A DNA stretch of 64,000 nt from Ideonella sp. MAG2. GTDB taxonomy: Bacteria > Pseudomonadota > Gammaproteobacteria > Burkholderiales > Burkholderiaceae_C. The stretch lies in assembly GCA_004359425.1 (NCBI GenBank), contig PTEU01000002.1, forward strand, positions 1,328,402 to 1,392,401. Direction: 5' to 3'. The notes under the pieces were generated by a model. That model was not told where the DNA came from. It made no database searches and saw only the letters and a program-made list of their open reading frames with translations. Position numbers and translations under genes: made by a program. This document shows positions 10,984 through 25,397 of the stretch, one piece after another (within the stretch, counting starts at the first letter, position 1; every line of letters begins with the position of its first letter).

Positions 10984-12104
10984 AGATTGCGCGCCGTTCT
11001 GCGGTGATCCTGGGCGGGCTGGCCCTGGTTGTGTTGGCAGGGTGTGCGGGGGGCGATAGACCCAAGCCCACGCCGTTGGTGGAGTTGACACCAAAGATTG
11101 CCGGACGCCAAGTGTGGTCGGCCAAGGTTGATGGTGTTCAATTCCCCTTGGGCATCAGTGTGCGGGCTGGCCGTGCTCATGTGGCCGGCAACGACGGCAC
11201 CGTGCTGGCGCTGGATGCTCAAACTGGTGCAACGGTTTGGCAAGCAAATGTCGGCGCGCGTTTGTCGGCGGGTGTCGGCAGCGACGGGCGGTTTGCTGCG
11301 GTGGTGACCCGAGACAATGAGGTCGTGGTGCTGGAGGGTGGCAATGTGCTCTGGCGAGCCAGTGTGCCCGCCCAGGTCGCTACGCCACCCCTGGTGGCCG
11401 GTGAGCGCGTGTTTGTCGTCGGGGTGGACCGTGTGGTGCATGCCTTTGACGTGCTGGATGGGCGGCGCCTGTGGGTGCTAAAGCGGCCCGGAGATTCGCT
11501 CACCCTGTCTCAGGCCGGCGTGTTGACGGCCTATAAAGACACTTTGCTGGTGGGGCAGGGGGTCCGTCTCCTGGGGGTCGACCCGGTGAAGGGCACAGTC
11601 CGCTGGGAAGTGCCGATCACCACGCCGCGGGGGACCAACGAAGTTGAACGCTTGGCCGACCTGGTGGGCCCTGCGGCGCGCGAGGGCAGCAGCTACTGTG
11701 TGCGGGCATTCCAAGCGGCTGTCGGTTGTGTGGATGCTGAGCGCGGCACCTTGCGTTGGAACCAAAACGGCGGCGGCATCGCGGCGGTGGCGGGTGACGC
11801 AGATTTCATTTTCGGTGCTGATGGCAGCGACCGCATCACCGCAAGGCAGCGCGCTGGTGGAGAAGTCGCTTGGACCTCCGAAGCCCTGCTTCATCGAGGC
11901 TTGTCGGCACCCACCGCCATGGGCAAGACCGTTGTCTTTGGGGATAGCGAAGGCTGGATGCACTTCTTGGCCCGTGACAGTGGAGAGCTGCTGCTGCGCT
12001 TGCCCACCGATGGCTCACAAGTCGTCTCCGCGCCCGTTCTGTGGGACAACACCCTGATAGCGGCCACTCGCAACGGCGGCATTTTTGCCTTCCGTCCGGA
12101 ATGA
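10980..12104 (+). CDS. bamB: Outer membrane assembly lipoprotein BamB
   Basis: Lipobox 'VVLAGCAGG', PQQ-like WD repeats. Confidence 0.92.
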   Translation: MKIARRSAVILGGLALVVLAGCAGGDRPKPTPLVELTPKIAGRQVWSAKVDGVQFPLGISVRAGRAHVAGNDGTVLALDAQTGATVWQANVGARLSAGVGSDGRFAAVVTRDNEVVVLEGGNVLWRASVPAQVATPPLVAGERVFVVGVDRVVHAFDVLDGRRLWVLKRPGDSLTLSQAGVLTAYKDTLLVGQGVRLLGVDPVKGTVRWEVPITTPRGTNEVERLADLVGPAAREGSSYCVRAFQAAVGCVDAERGTLRWNQNGGGIAAVAGDADFIFGADGSDRITARQRAGGEVAWTSEALLHRGLSAPTAMGKTVVFGDSEGWMHFLARDSGELLLRLPTDGSQVVSAPVLWDNTLIAATRNGGIFAFRPE

Positions 12105-12123
12105 ATAACTTGGTTGATCTCGC

Positions 12124-13452
12124 TTGAAACCTGTCATCGCGCTGGTCGGACGACCCAATGTGGGCAAGTCCACCTTATTTAACCGCTTGACCAAGAGCCG
12201 CGACGCCATTGTTGCGGACTACGCGGGTTTGACACGTGACCGTCACTACGGAGACGGCCGGCTGGGCCAGCGCGAGTTCATTGTGGTGGACACCGGTGGC
12301 TTTGAGCCAGACAGCACCACGGGCATCGTCAAAGAGATGGCCAAGCAAACGCGGCAGGCGGTGGCTGAGGCCGATGTGGTCATCTTCGTCACCGATGTGC
12401 GCACCGGGCTGTCCGGGCAAGACCAAGACATTGCGCGTTACCTGCGGCAAGCCAACAAACGCGTGCTGTTAACGGTCAACAAGGCCGAGGGCATGGTGGA
12501 GTCGCCCCTGTTGGCGGAGTTTCATGAGTTGGGCATGGGTGAGCCCCACCCCATCTCTGCCGCTCATGGTCAAGGCATTCGCAGCCTCTTGGAGGCCGCG
12601 TTGGCGGACTTTCCAGAGGACGAAGAAGATGAAGCCGCTGACCCAGACGCACCGATACGCTTGGCCGTTGCGGGGCGTCCGAATGTCGGCAAATCTACGC
12701 TGATCAACACCTGGCTGGGCGAGGAGCGATTGATTGCGTTCGACATGCCGGGCACCACCCGAGACGCCATCAAAGTGCCTCTGGAGCGCAACGGTCAGCG
12801 CTTTGAGTTGATCGACACGGCAGGTCTGCGCCGCAAAGGCAAAGTCTTCGAGGCCATCGAGAAATTCTCGGTGGTCAAAACACTGCAAGCCATTGCGGAC
12901 GCCAATGTTGTCGTCTTGATGGTAGACGCCACCCAAGGCGTTAGCGACCAAGATGCGCACATTGCAGGCTATGTGCTGGATTCAGGGCGTGCGGTGGTCA
13001 TTGCCATCAACAAATGGGACGCCATTGACAGCTATCAGCGCCAAATGCTGGAGCGTTCCATTGAGCAGCGCCTAGCTTTCCTCAAGTTTGCGCCCATCGT
13101 CCATATCTCAGCCTTGAAGCGCCAGGGCTTGGGGCCGCTCTGGCAGGCCATTGTTGACGCGCATGCATCGGCTTGCCGTAAGATGCCAACGCCGGTGCTG
13201 ACCCGTTTGCTGCTTGAAGCTGTGCAGCACTTGGCCCCCAAGCGCTCCGGCGCATTCCGGCCTAAGATGCGCTATGCCCACCAAGGGGGCATGAACCCTC
13301 CCATCATCATCATCCACGGCAACTCACTGGAACACGTGGCGGACACCTACAAACGTTATTTGGAAGGCCGCTTTCGCGAGCACTTCAAGTTGGTGGGCAC
13401 GCCCCTGCGCATCGAGTTTAAGAGTTCCCACAATCCATTTGTGGACGGTTGA
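12124..13452 (+). CDS. der: Ribosome biogenesis GTPase Der (EngA), TTG start
   Basis: Two G domains: '[18 protein letters not shown]' and '[19 protein letters not shown]'. Confidence 0.95.
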   Translation: MKPVIALVGRPNVGKSTLFNRLTKSRDAIVADYAGLTRDRHYGDGRLGQREFIVVDTGGFEPDSTTGIVKEMAKQTRQAVAEADVVIFVTDVRTGLSGQDQDIARYLRQANKRVLLTVNKAEGMVESPLLAEFHELGMGEPHPISAAHGQGIRSLLEAALADFPEDEEDEAADPDAPIRLAVAGRPNVGKSTLINTWLGEERLIAFDMPGTTRDAIKVPLERNGQRFELIDTAGLRRKGKVFEAIEKFSVVKTLQAIADANVVVLMVDATQGVSDQDAHIAGYVLDSGRAVVIAINKWDAIDSYQRQMLERSIEQRLAFLKFAPIVHISALKRQGLGPLWQAIVDAHASACRKMPTPVLTRLLLEAVQHLAPKRSGAFRPKMRYAHQGGMNPPIIIIHGNSLEHVADTYKRYLEGRFREHFKLVGTPLRIEFKSSHNPFVDG

Positions 13453-13539
13453 CGGTTTATCCATGACCTTGGTCGCTTGAAACCCAGCGGCCTGTGTTAA
13501 CGTGAGATTTTCACACTCTCTTCCAACACGGAGCATATC

Positions 13540-13782
13540 GTGAGCAACAAAGGACAACTCCTGCAAGACCCGTTCCTCAACCTGCTGCGCAAGGAGCATG
13601 TCCCGGTGTCGATTTACCTCGTCAACGGCATCAAGCTTCAAGGGCATATCGAGTCTTTCGACCAATACGTCGTCCTGCTGCGCAATACGGTGACCCAGAT
13701 GGTGTACAAGCACGCCATCTCCACCGTGGTGCCTGGCCGTGCCGTGAGCTTCCACACGGCCGAACCGGGCGACGCTCCCTGA
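13540..13782 (+). CDS. hfq: RNA chaperone Hfq, GTG start
   Basis: '[55 protein letters not shown]'. Confidence 0.97.
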   Translation: MSNKGQLLQDPFLNLLRKEHVPVSIYLVNGIKLQGHIESFDQYVVLLRNTVTQMVYKHAISTVVPGRAVSFHTAEPGDAP

Positions 13783-13831
13783 GCGCCCCAGGCTCTTTTG
13801 TACGGACCGGGCTGAAGAGGCCTGCTGCATC

Positions 13832-15061
13832 TTGAGCGCATCTTCCATGCAGACGGCAACGTCTGACGCTGATGTCGCGAAAGCGGTGTTGGTAGGTGTC
13901 GACTTTGGCCCGGGTTCGTCTTTCGACCCCAGCTTGGACGAACTGGCCTTACTGGCAGAGTCGGCAGGTGATGTGGCGGTCGCTCGCGTGACCGCGAAGC
14001 GCAAGTCACCGGACCCTGCGCTGTTTGTGGGCTCGGGCAAGGCTGACGAAATCAAGTTTCTAGTGCAAACCCACGGCGCACATGGCGTGATCTTCGATCA
14101 GGCCCTGAGCCCGGCGCAGCAGCGCAATCTTGAGCGTCACTTGGGTGTGCCTGTAGCTGACCGCACGGCCCTGATCCTGGAAATCTTTGCCGCGCGCGCC
14201 AAAAGCCACGAGGGCAAACTGCAGGTGGAGCTGGCGCGGCTGCAATATTTGTCGACCCGGCTGGTGAGGCGCTGGAGCCACTTGGAGCGGCAGCGCGGCG
14301 GCGTGGGGCATCGTGGTGGGCCCGGTGAGGCGCAGATCGAGTTGGATCGTCGCATGATCGGCGAGCGCATCAAGTCGGTCAAAGAGCGTCTTCACAAGGT
14401 CAAACGTCAGCGCAGCACCCAGCGCCGGGCTCGTGAGCGCAGTGGCACCTTCCGTGTGTCCATCGTCGGCTACACCAACGCGGGCAAGTCAACCTTGTTC
14501 AACACCTTGGTCAAGGCGCGAACTTACGCGGCTGACCAATTGTTTGCCACGCTGGATACGACCACTCGTTCGCTTTATCTCGGTGAGCTTGGTCGCTCTG
14601 TCTCTTTGTCGGACACGGTTGGTTTCATCCGCGACCTGCCTCACAAATTGGTTGAGGCCTTCCAAGCCACGCTGCAAGAAGCTTGCGATGCCGATCTGCT
14701 TCTGCATGTGATGGACGCCTCAAGCCCGCACCTGCAAGAGCAGTGCGAGGAGGTCGATCGAGTATTGGCCGAGATTGGTGCGGACGATATTCCGCAACTC
14801 TGGGTCTGCAACAAGGTCGATCAACTTGACGAGAGCCAACGCCCGCGTCAATGGGTTGACGACATCGACCGAGGTGCGGCGGGCCGAGTTCAGCGTGTGT
14901 TCGTCAGCGCACTCACCGGCGAAGGTCTGGATGTCTTGCGTCAGCACATTGCCGCAGCCGTCGCGCGTGCGGTGGACTTGAATTCCAAAGACATTGTCAC
15001 CATCTTGCCTGATGGCAGCGCGGTAGAGTCTGAAACCTCGACGTCTGCGGATCCGGCCTGA
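13832..15061 (+). CDS. hflX: GTPase HflX
   Basis: 'RGGVGHRGGPGEAQIELDRR', 'GYTNAGKSTLFNTL'; downstream of hfq. Confidence 0.95.
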   Translation: MSASSMQTATSDADVAKAVLVGVDFGPGSSFDPSLDELALLAESAGDVAVARVTAKRKSPDPALFVGSGKADEIKFLVQTHGAHGVIFDQALSPAQQRNLERHLGVPVADRTALILEIFAARAKSHEGKLQVELARLQYLSTRLVRRWSHLERQRGGVGHRGGPGEAQIELDRRMIGERIKSVKERLHKVKRQRSTQRRARERSGTFRVSIVGYTNAGKSTLFNTLVKARTYAADQLFATLDTTTRSLYLGELGRSVSLSDTVGFIRDLPHKLVEAFQATLQEACDADLLLHVMDASSPHLQEQCEEVDRVLAEIGADDIPQLWVCNKVDQLDESQRPRQWVDDIDRGAAGRVQRVFVSALTGEGLDVLRQHIAAAVARAVDLNSKDIVTILPDGSAVESETSTSADPA

Positions 15062-15093
15062 TCAACCCTTTTCATAAGCCCATCGGCATCACT

Positions 15094-16170
15094 ATGCACG
15101 ATTCCTCAACACCAAATCCTGGGGTGGCACGGCTGAACGCCTTGTCTCAAGCCCTGACCCGCGCATGGCAGCGAGGCAGCCGTGCTGGATGGCGCTTGCT
15201 CAACAATGGCCGTCAAGACGGGCCGCCTGACTTGGACGAGCTGTGGCGCGACTTCCGGCGCAAGCTGGGCGGCATTTTTGGCAAGGGTGGAGGCCAAGGG
15301 CCAGCAGGTGGCCCCAACTTTGAACCCGATATGAAGAGTGCTGGCGTCGGCGTTGGCCTGATTGCGGGCGTCGTGGCGCTGATCTGGGCTGGCAGCGGGG
15401 TGTTCATCGTGCAAGAAGGTGAACAGTCGGTCATCACCACCTTCGGCAGCTACAGCCGCACGGTGGACGCGGGCCTGCAATGGCGTCTGCCTTATCCCTT
15501 TCAGCAGAACGAAACCGTCAAGGTGACCCAGTTACGCTCGGTGGATGTCGGTCGGCAATCCGTTGCGGCCTCTACCGGCCTGCGCGATTCGTCGATGCTG
15601 ACCCAAGACGAGAACATCGTCGACATTCGCTTCACGGTTCAGTACACCCTCAAGGACGCGCGGGCCTTCTTGTTTGAGAACCGTGGCACGGACGAGGCGG
15701 TGTCTCAGGCCAGTGAATCCGCCGTCCGAGAAATCGTTGGGCGCAGCAAGGTGGATTCGGTGCTGTACGAGCGCCGAGATGCCATTGCTGCCGATCTGGT
15801 CAAGTCGATTCAGGCCCAGCTTGACAAGCTGAATGCGGGTGTGACGATCAAGAACGTCAACCTGAAGAACGTGGAAGTGCCGGAGCAAGTGCAAGCTGCT
15901 TTTGACGATGCCTTCAAAGCCGGCGCTGACCGCGACCGCTATAAGAACGAAGGCCAAGCCTACGCCAGCGATGTGATCCCCAAGGCGCAAGGCACTGCGT
16001 CGCGTTTGGCCGAAGAGGCCCAAGGCTACAAGTCTCGTGTGGTGGCGCGGGCCGAGGGTGATGCGCAGCGCTTTTTGTCGGTGTATGCCGAATACCAAAA
16101 GGCACCAGGCGTGATGCGGGACCGCCTTAGACCGCGACAGCCGCTGATCCCCCCTGTTGCACACGAGTGA
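15094..16170 (+). CDS. hflK: FtsH protease modulator HflK, disrupted near the C-terminus
   Basis: SPFH domain; conserved up to 'YQKAPGVMRDRL', then frame-shifted 'RPRQPLIPPVAHE'; overlapping frame shows 'DRDSR*' typical of the true C-terminus. Confidence 0.85.
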   Translation: MHDSSTPNPGVARLNALSQALTRAWQRGSRAGWRLLNNGRQDGPPDLDELWRDFRRKLGGIFGKGGGQGPAGGPNFEPDMKSAGVGVGLIAGVVALIWAGSGVFIVQEGEQSVITTFGSYSRTVDAGLQWRLPYPFQQNETVKVTQLRSVDVGRQSVAASTGLRDSSMLTQDENIVDIRFTVQYTLKDARAFLFENRGTDEAVSQASESAVREIVGRSKVDSVLYERRDAIAADLVKSIQAQLDKLNAGVTIKNVNLKNVEVPEQVQAAFDDAFKAGADRDRYKNEGQAYASDVIPKAQGTASRLAEEAQGYKSRVVARAEGDAQRFLSVYAEYQKAPGVMRDRLRPRQPLIPPVAHE

Positions 16171-16174
16171 CATC

Positions 16175-17017
16175 ATGAATCGCATAGCAATGTTTGCCAG
16201 CGTGCTGTTGGCCCTGTTGATCTTGGCGGCTGCCACCTTGTTTGTGGTGGACCAGCGCCAAGTGGCAGTGGTGTACTCCTTGGGTGAAATCAAGGAAGTC
16301 ATCACCGAGCCAGGCCTGAAGGTCAAGCTGCCGCCCCCGTTCCAAAACGTGGTCTTCCTGGATCGTCGTATCCAAACCCTGGACAGCCCTGAGACCCGCC
16401 CCATCTTCACTGCCGAGAAAAAGAGCTTGGTGATTGACTGGTTGGTCAAGTGGCGCATCAAGGAGCCACGCCAGTTCATCCGTAACAACGGCGCTGACAT
16501 GCGCAACCTTGAAAACCGCCTCAGCCCCGTCGTGCAAGCGGCGTTCAACGAAGAAGTCACCAAGCGCACCGTGGGTGGTGTGTTGGCGACTGAGCGTGAG
16601 AAGGTCATGCAGGACGTGCAGGCCCGCCTAGCCGATGAGGCCAAGTCCTTTGGTATCGAAATCCTGGACGTGCGCATCAAGCGAGTCGACTTCGTGGCCA
16701 GCATCACCGAGTCGGTGTATCGCCGCATGGAATCTGAGCGCAAACAGGTGGCCAATGAACTGCGCTCCAAGGGCCAAGCCGAGAGCGAGAAGATTCGGGC
16801 TGATGCAGACCGCCAGCGGGAGGTGATCGTGGCCGAGGCTTATCGTGACGCTCAGAAGGTGATGGGTGAGGGCGACGCTGAGGCCTCCGCTACCTACGCC
16901 GCCGCCTTTGGGCGTGACCCGCAGTTTGCGCAGTTCTATCGCAGCCTGGAAGCCTATCGCGCGACCTGGCGGAACAAGTCTGACGTGATGGTGGTCGAGC
17001 CCAACAGCGACTTCTAT

Positions 17018-17020
<3 letters not shown>
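16175..17020 (+). CDS. hflC: FtsH protease modulator HflC, last residues lost at junction with hisZ
   Basis: 'VVDQRQVAVVYSLGEI', 'KSDVMVVEPNSDF'; ORF then continues in frame as HisZ. Confidence 0.88.
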
Positions 17021-19452
<2,432 letters not shown>

Positions 19453-19503
19453 TGTTCAAGTCTGCTGAACTTTTGTTTTTCATCACCCTCTGCTGGAGCC
19501 CCT

Positions 19504-20025
19504 ATGCTCACTGACGACGGCAAGCATCTCTATGTCTCCTGGGACGAATACCACCTGCTGATTGAGCGCTTGGCGCTGAAGGTGCACGCCTCGGGTTGGG
19601 AATTCGACCAAATCTTGTGCTTGGCCCGTGGCGGTATGCGCCCTGGTGATGTCTTGTCGCGTGTCTTTGACAAGCCGCTGGCCATCATGTCGACCAGCTC
19701 CTACAGGGCTGAGGCCGGCACCATCCAAGGCCGTTTGGACATGGCCAAATACATCACTATGCCCAAGGGCGAACTGGCTGGCCGTGTGCTGCTGGTGGAT
19801 GACCTGGCAGATTCCGGCGTGACGCTCAAAGCGGTGGTCGAGCGCTTGCGTGGTGTGCCATCGATCAGCGAACTGCGCTCTGCCGTCATATGGTCTAAGG
19901 CGGTGTCGAGCTACACCCCCGACTATTACGTGGAGATGTTGGCGACCAGCCCATGGATTCACCAGCCGTTTGAAGAGTACGACGACCTGCGTCCCGACGG
20001 CTTGGCCAAGAAGTTTGCCGTCTAA
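19504..20025 (+). CDS. Phosphoribosyltransferase (Gpt-like)
   Basis: PRPP motif 'VLLVDDLADSGVT', 'CLARGGMRPGDVLSRV'. Confidence 0.85.
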   Translation: MLTDDGKHLYVSWDEYHLLIERLALKVHASGWEFDQILCLARGGMRPGDVLSRVFDKPLAIMSTSSYRAEAGTIQGRLDMAKYITMPKGELAGRVLLVDDLADSGVTLKAVVERLRGVPSISELRSAVIWSKAVSSYTPDYYVEMLATSPWIHQPFEEYDDLRPDGLAKKFAV

Positions 20026-20146
20026 CGCAGCAGGGGGCCCCATTCGCTTGGGTGAGCCATCTCGATTTGAGCTTCTCTTGGGTGTGGGTCTGCTTGGCTG
20101 CTTTGGTGGCTTTGGCCGCTCGGGTCTGCTTGCACCAGTGCGAACT

Positions 20147-20172
20147 GCGCCGTCTCGATACGGCGCTTTTTT
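20147..20172 (+). terminator. Rho-independent terminator
   Basis: GCGCCGT-CTCGAT-ACGGCGC followed by TTTTTT. Confidence 0.75.
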
Positions 20173-20221
20173 CTTTAAACGGCTTGCCCACTGCACGCAG
20201 TGCATTTCGCCACTGCAATGC

Positions 20222-20250
20222 AAAAGGGCCGACGTTTTCACGTCGGCCCT
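20222..20250 (-). terminator. Rho-independent terminator of tRNA-Leu
   Basis: 11-bp perfect stem AGGGCCGACGT-GAAA-ACGTCGGCCCT followed by TTTT on the minus strand. Confidence 0.75.
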
Positions 20251-20261
20251 GTCACAATATT

Positions 20262-20346
<85 letters not shown>

Positions 20347-20441
20347 ATTTTGTCTTGCGGTGCATATATTTTGCGCCGCTCAACGAAAGATAGGACTATA
20401 TCATTAAAACAAAAAACAGTGCAAGCGGGCCTCAGAAAAAT

Positions 20442-22336
20442 TTGGCTTTGCTGAGCGAATTTGAAGGCGTCGTCATGGGCCACCGAGACGGCCATGGCTT
20501 TGTCAAACGAGGCGACGGTGAGCCGGATGTGTATGTGTCTGCGGACGACATGCGCGCCGTGTTGCACAAAGATGTGGTTCGGGCTCGCATTGTGCGTTAT
20601 GACCGCAAGGGGCGGCCTGAATGTCGAATTCTGATCTTGTCACCATTGACGGGGAAGATGCACGCGACTTTGATGATGCGGTGTATTGCGAACCCTACGC
20701 AGCGGGCCGTGGCCGCAACGCTGTCAAGGGGTGGCGCTTGTTGGTGGCCATCGCCGATGTGAGCCACTATGTGACCCCTGGGTCGGCCATTGATGACGAC
20801 GCGATTGAGCGGGCGACTTCGGTGTACTTCCCGCGGCGGGTCATCCCCATGTTGCCGGAGCGGCTGTCAAACGGTTTGTGTTCGCTCAATCCCGAGGTGG
20901 ACCGCCTGACCTTGGTGTGCGATATGGTCGTGGACGAGTCGGGCGAGGTCCAGGCCTACCAGTTCTACCCGGCGGTGATCTCTTCGCATGCCCGCCTGAC
21001 CTACACCGAAGTGGCTGCGGCACTGAGCAATACGCGGGGGCCGGAGGCCGCAAAACGCAAAGACGTGCTGCCCCACTTGCTGCATTTGCACGAGGTCTAT
21101 CGCGCCTTGCTGAAGGCGCGAGGCCGACGCGGTGCAGTGGATTTTGATACCCCAGAGACCCAGATTGTTTGTGACGATAACGGCCGCATTGAGCGGATAG
21201 TGCCGCGTTTGCGCAATGACGCTCATCGTCTGATTGAAGAGGCCATGCTGGCGGCCAATGTGTGTGCGGCAGAGTTTATTGCGCAGGCGGAGCATCCTGG
21301 CCTGTACCGGGTCCACGAAGGGCCTACGCCTGAGAAGCGCCTGACCTTGCAGAACTACCTCAAGGCCTTGGGTTTGGGTTTGAGCATCAGTGACGACCCC
21401 AGGCCGGCTGAGTTCCAGGCTATCGCGCATGCCACCAAAGATAGGCCCGACCACCAACAGATCCACACCATGCTGCTGCGCTCCATGCAGCAGGCCATCT
21501 ACACCCCCATCAACAGTGGCCACTTCGGCCTCGCCTACCCGGCATACACCCACTTCACCAGCCCCATACGTCGCTATCCGGACCTGTTGGTGCACCGGGT
21601 CATCAAGGCCATCTTGCTGGGCAAGCGCTATCGCCTGGCCACGGGTGAGTTGACGGCGGCTCCCAAGAGCACCTCTAAAGCAGGCGGGCGAGCCGCTTTG
21701 GGGGAGGTCGGCCACTGGGAAGCCTCGGGCCTGCAGTGCAGCACCAACGAGCGGCGCGCCGATGAGGCCTCTCGCGATGTTGAGGCTTGGCTCAAATGCC
21801 GCTATATGCGCGAACACTTGGGTGAGGAGTTCAGTGGCAGCGTCAGTGCGGTGACCAGCTTTGGATTGTTTGTGACCCTTGATAGTCTGTTTGTGGAGGG
21901 CTTGATTCACATCACCGAGTTGGGTGGCGAGTACTACCGCTTTGATGAGTTGCGTCAGGAGCTGCGGGGCGAACGCTCCGGTATGCGCTATGCGGTAGGC
22001 AGCAAGCTGCGCGTGCAGGTCAGCCGGGTGGATTTGGATGGGCGACGTATTGACTTCCGCTTGGTGCGGGAAGGCGACTCAGAGCGATTGCTGTCCAAAG
22101 GCCGCCCCGGGGCCGTGGCTAGCAAGAAGCCGAAGTCCGCCGTGGAGTCTTTGGCTGCGGTGGAAGAAGGCGACAGGGTGCTCAAGCGATCGACCAAGTC
22201 TTTGGCAAAGGCCGGGCGCTCAGGGGGCGGCGGCAAGAGCAGTGGTGGTGGTGCATCACGCAGCCCATCGGCCGCAAAAAAAGGCACGCGCAAGGCTAAA
22301 CCGTTGGCTCCGGCCAGCTCAAAAGCCCGCCGCTGA
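20442..22336 (+). pseudogene. rnr: Ribonuclease R, N-terminus missing and internal segment deleted with frame change near 20620
   Basis: 'GVVMGHRDGHGFVKRGDGEPDVYVS..HKDVVRARIVRYDRKGRPE' then jump to 'LVTIDGEDARDFDDAVYCEP...'; C-terminal S1 domain and basic tail present. Confidence 0.88.
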
Positions 22337-23655
22337 GCCGGGGCCGACCAAAACCTTGGCCATGGCCTCGGCCAATTGGCTGGCTGGCAAAGGCAGGTGC
22401 GTGGAGGTTTGTTGCTGCGCAGGGCTGGGTTCTGCCGCCTGTCCGTGCAGCCACACAGCAGCGGCGGCCAGTTCACTGAGCTCCATGGCGGGCGTGTCTG
22501 GGGCTTGCGACCACAGGCCACCTAGCCAGCCAGCCAGCACATCGCCGCTGCCTGGTGTTGAAAGACGCGCGTTGCCGCTGCTGTTGATCCAGGGCAGGCT
22601 GCCTGCCTGGGCGACCACAGTGCCCGAGCCCTTGAGCACTACGCAAGCGTGAGTCTGCGACGCGAGGCTCTGCGCGCTTTCAAGGCGGCGCGCCTGAATC
22701 TGGGCGGTGTCGCACCGTGCCAGGCGTGCGGCTTCCAGGGGGTGTGGGGTGAGGATGGTGTGCTGCTTGCGCCCAGCGCGTGCTGCCAAGGCCTGGGCTA
22801 GGCTCTGGTCGGCTGCGAGCGCATTGAGGGCGTCGGCGTCCAACACCAGACGCGGCGCTCGCTGCACCAAAGCGGGCAGCATGGTGGCCACCGGGCTGCC
22901 GCCGCCACAGCCGCACACCACGGTGGCTTGCTCTAGAACCTGGGGTTTGAGCAAGTCTTCCAGGTGTCGCCACATCAGCTCAGCCCGTGCAGACGGATCG
23001 CGCTGGCCCGACAAGGGCACCACCAAGACGCGGCCAGCACCGGCTTGCAAAGCCGCCCCGGCCGCCAGCGTCGCGGCACCTTCCATGCCTGTGGCTCCAC
23101 CCAGCACCCACACATCGCCAAAGCGCCCCTTGTGGCTAGGGTGCGGGCGCTGGGGTTGCATGGCGGGGGCCAAAGCGGGGGTGGTCAGCCGGGCGCTGGC
23201 ACCCTGCGCGGGTGGGGTATTGCCAGCGGTCAAGCCCAAGCCGTCATACCAAAGCTGGCCCACATGATGACGCCCTTGGTGGGTCAGCAAACCGGGATTC
23301 ACCGTCAAGAGGCTGAGGGTGGCATGCGCCAAGACCGCATCAGCGCCCAACAAGCTGCCGTGGTCGCTACAGAGTCCGGTGGGCACATCAATGGCCAGGA
23401 CTTTGGCATGGGCGCGCCAAGCGTTCAGTGCACCAATCCAAGCCAAGAGGGTGGTGTCCGGAGCACGAGCATGACCCAGACCCAACAGTGCGTCGAGCAT
23501 CACATCAGGGCCAGCTGTGTGCGACCTTGGCATGGGCGGAGGCAGTGTGGCCTCCAGCACCTCAACCCCTGCTTGGCGAGCGTGTGCCAGCGCTTGCTGG
23601 GCGTCGGCGGGTAGCGCTGAGGCATGGCCCCAAAGATAGGCGACCAAACCCAAGG
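22319..23655 (-). pseudogene. Bifunctional NAD(P)H-hydrate epimerase/dehydratase (NnrE/NnrD), epimerase N-terminus missing
   Basis: 'VMLDALLGLGHAR', 'KGRFGDVWVLGGATGMEGAATLAAGAALQAGAGRV', 'TPHPLEAARL', 'GSGDVLAGWLGGL'. Confidence 0.82.
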
Positions 23656-24868
23656 TCCAACCCAAATTGCCGTGGCCCAGATGGAGCCAGATGCCGGGCT
23701 TGGCACTGGGGCCAATCACAGGCAGGCCGTCGGGCAAACAAGGGCGTGCCCCATGCCACTCCTGTGCCTTGGAGGTGCGGGCCACCCCTTCAAACCAGTG
23801 ATCCAGCACTTTGTAAAGTCGGCTCAGCTCACTGCTCTGCGCCTTCTTTAGGTGGCCGCCTCGTCGCTGCCCGCCACCAACCCGGATGCGGTCGCCCAGG
23901 CGACTGATGGAGACTTGTTGTGCCCAGTCCACCAAGGAAGCACGGGGCCCTGGGTCTGGCATAGCTTCGAACAGTGGCAATGGGGCCGTGATGGTGTGCC
24001 CGTGAACCGGTAGCAGTGGCAGGCTCAGGCCCAAGGATTGCATCAATTTGGGTGAGGCCAAACCGGTACACAGCACCACGGCGTCCACTCGCAGTGCATC
24101 AGTGGCGGTTTGGCTTGGAGCGGATGAACGGTGCGGGCTGGGCTGCTGCTGCGGGCCTTCGTCGCGCAACAGCACGGTGAGTGGCGGGCCACTCTGGATG
24201 TCTATCACGGCTTGTTCAAAGCGGAAAACAGCGCCCATGCGCTGTGCATCGGCCTTCAGCAACTGTGTGACCTGTCGGCTATTGGCCACCACATCCTGGG
24301 GGAGATGAACTGCCGCTTGGAGGCCCGCTTTCGGGTTCAGGCCGGGCTCGATCTCCAAAGCCTCTTCGGGATTGAGCCAGCGTGCCGCCTCACCCGTTTC
24401 TGTGAGGCGGTCGCAAACCTGCCTGGCCGCGGCGGCATCGCGTTTGTGGCGCAGCAGCAAGAGGCAGCCCTGGCTTTGCTCATGACCCAGATCCAACTCA
24501 AGGCTCAGATTCTGGAGTTCGTTCAGGGTTTGCTGGGCCAGCGCCTTAACGTGAGGGCGGCGTGCTAACTCCAGGGCAGGGCGCTGACTGAGCCAAGCGC
24601 GCCACCACCACCCTGTCAAGCTGGGATGCCGCAGGCTGCGAGCCACGGCAGTCAATGTCTGCCCAGCTCGGCCACGCCGAGTTTCCAACAAGACATCGGC
24701 ACCCCAGCCGGACACCAAAGTCGGGGAGAGTAGACCTGCATTGGCAAAGCTGCCCTCGGTGGCGACGCTGCCGCGCCGCTCAATCACCGTGACCTCATGC
24801 CCGGCACGTGCCAAGGCATGCGCACTGGCCACGCCAACAATGCCGGCACCAATCACCGCAATTCGCAT
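23655..24868 (-). CDS. FAD-dependent D-amino acid dehydrogenase-like oxidoreductase (DadA family), extreme C-terminus lost
   Basis: 'MRIAVIGAGIVGVASAHALARAGHEVTVIER', 'HLGHGNLGWTLG'. Confidence 0.85.
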
Positions 24869-25118
24869 GGCATCAGCCTCGCAGCATCATGGCCTTGACG
24901 CCAGGCCCTTGGCGGCGTTGTGCAGGGCACAGCGTGCAGGGCAGGGTGGAAGAGAGGGCTGCACTGGGGCAGGGGGCAGATTCTTGAAGAAGCACAGCAA
25001 TATCGGCGCACCGATGTGGTGCTTTGTAAAGAGTGGGCGAATGTGGGCGAGGATCATAGGTGCAAGCACCCTCACTTGCTGAAGGGCAGGGCAAGCCTTT
25101 TGCTGAAATGTCGCCCTG

Positions 25119-25167
25119 ACGCCACCTTGCCCTTGATGGCGGCTCCATTGCGGGGGCAAGGTGGCGT
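25119..25167. repeat. 14-bp perfect inverted repeat upstream of rpsB
   Basis: ACGCCACCTTGCCC (25119-25132) / GGGCAAGGTGGCGT (25154-25167), 21-nt spacer. Confidence 0.9.
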
Positions 25168-25397
25168 GCCGACTTGCTGCTACAATCCGCAGGCTTTGCT
25201 GAGTGGGCTTGGCTCTTTGGGGGCAAGTGCGCGGCAAAGCATAGGGTGCAGCTCGATACAGATGCTCTGGTGACAGAGCCAAGGATTCGGCGCACCTCAC
25301 TCGCGAACCCGGCTGACAAGGTGTTGTATTGCGTGTTGGAGCTTCCAGCGCGCATGCAATGAAAGCCGGTGTTCTAGACCCAACCTTCGGAGAAATT

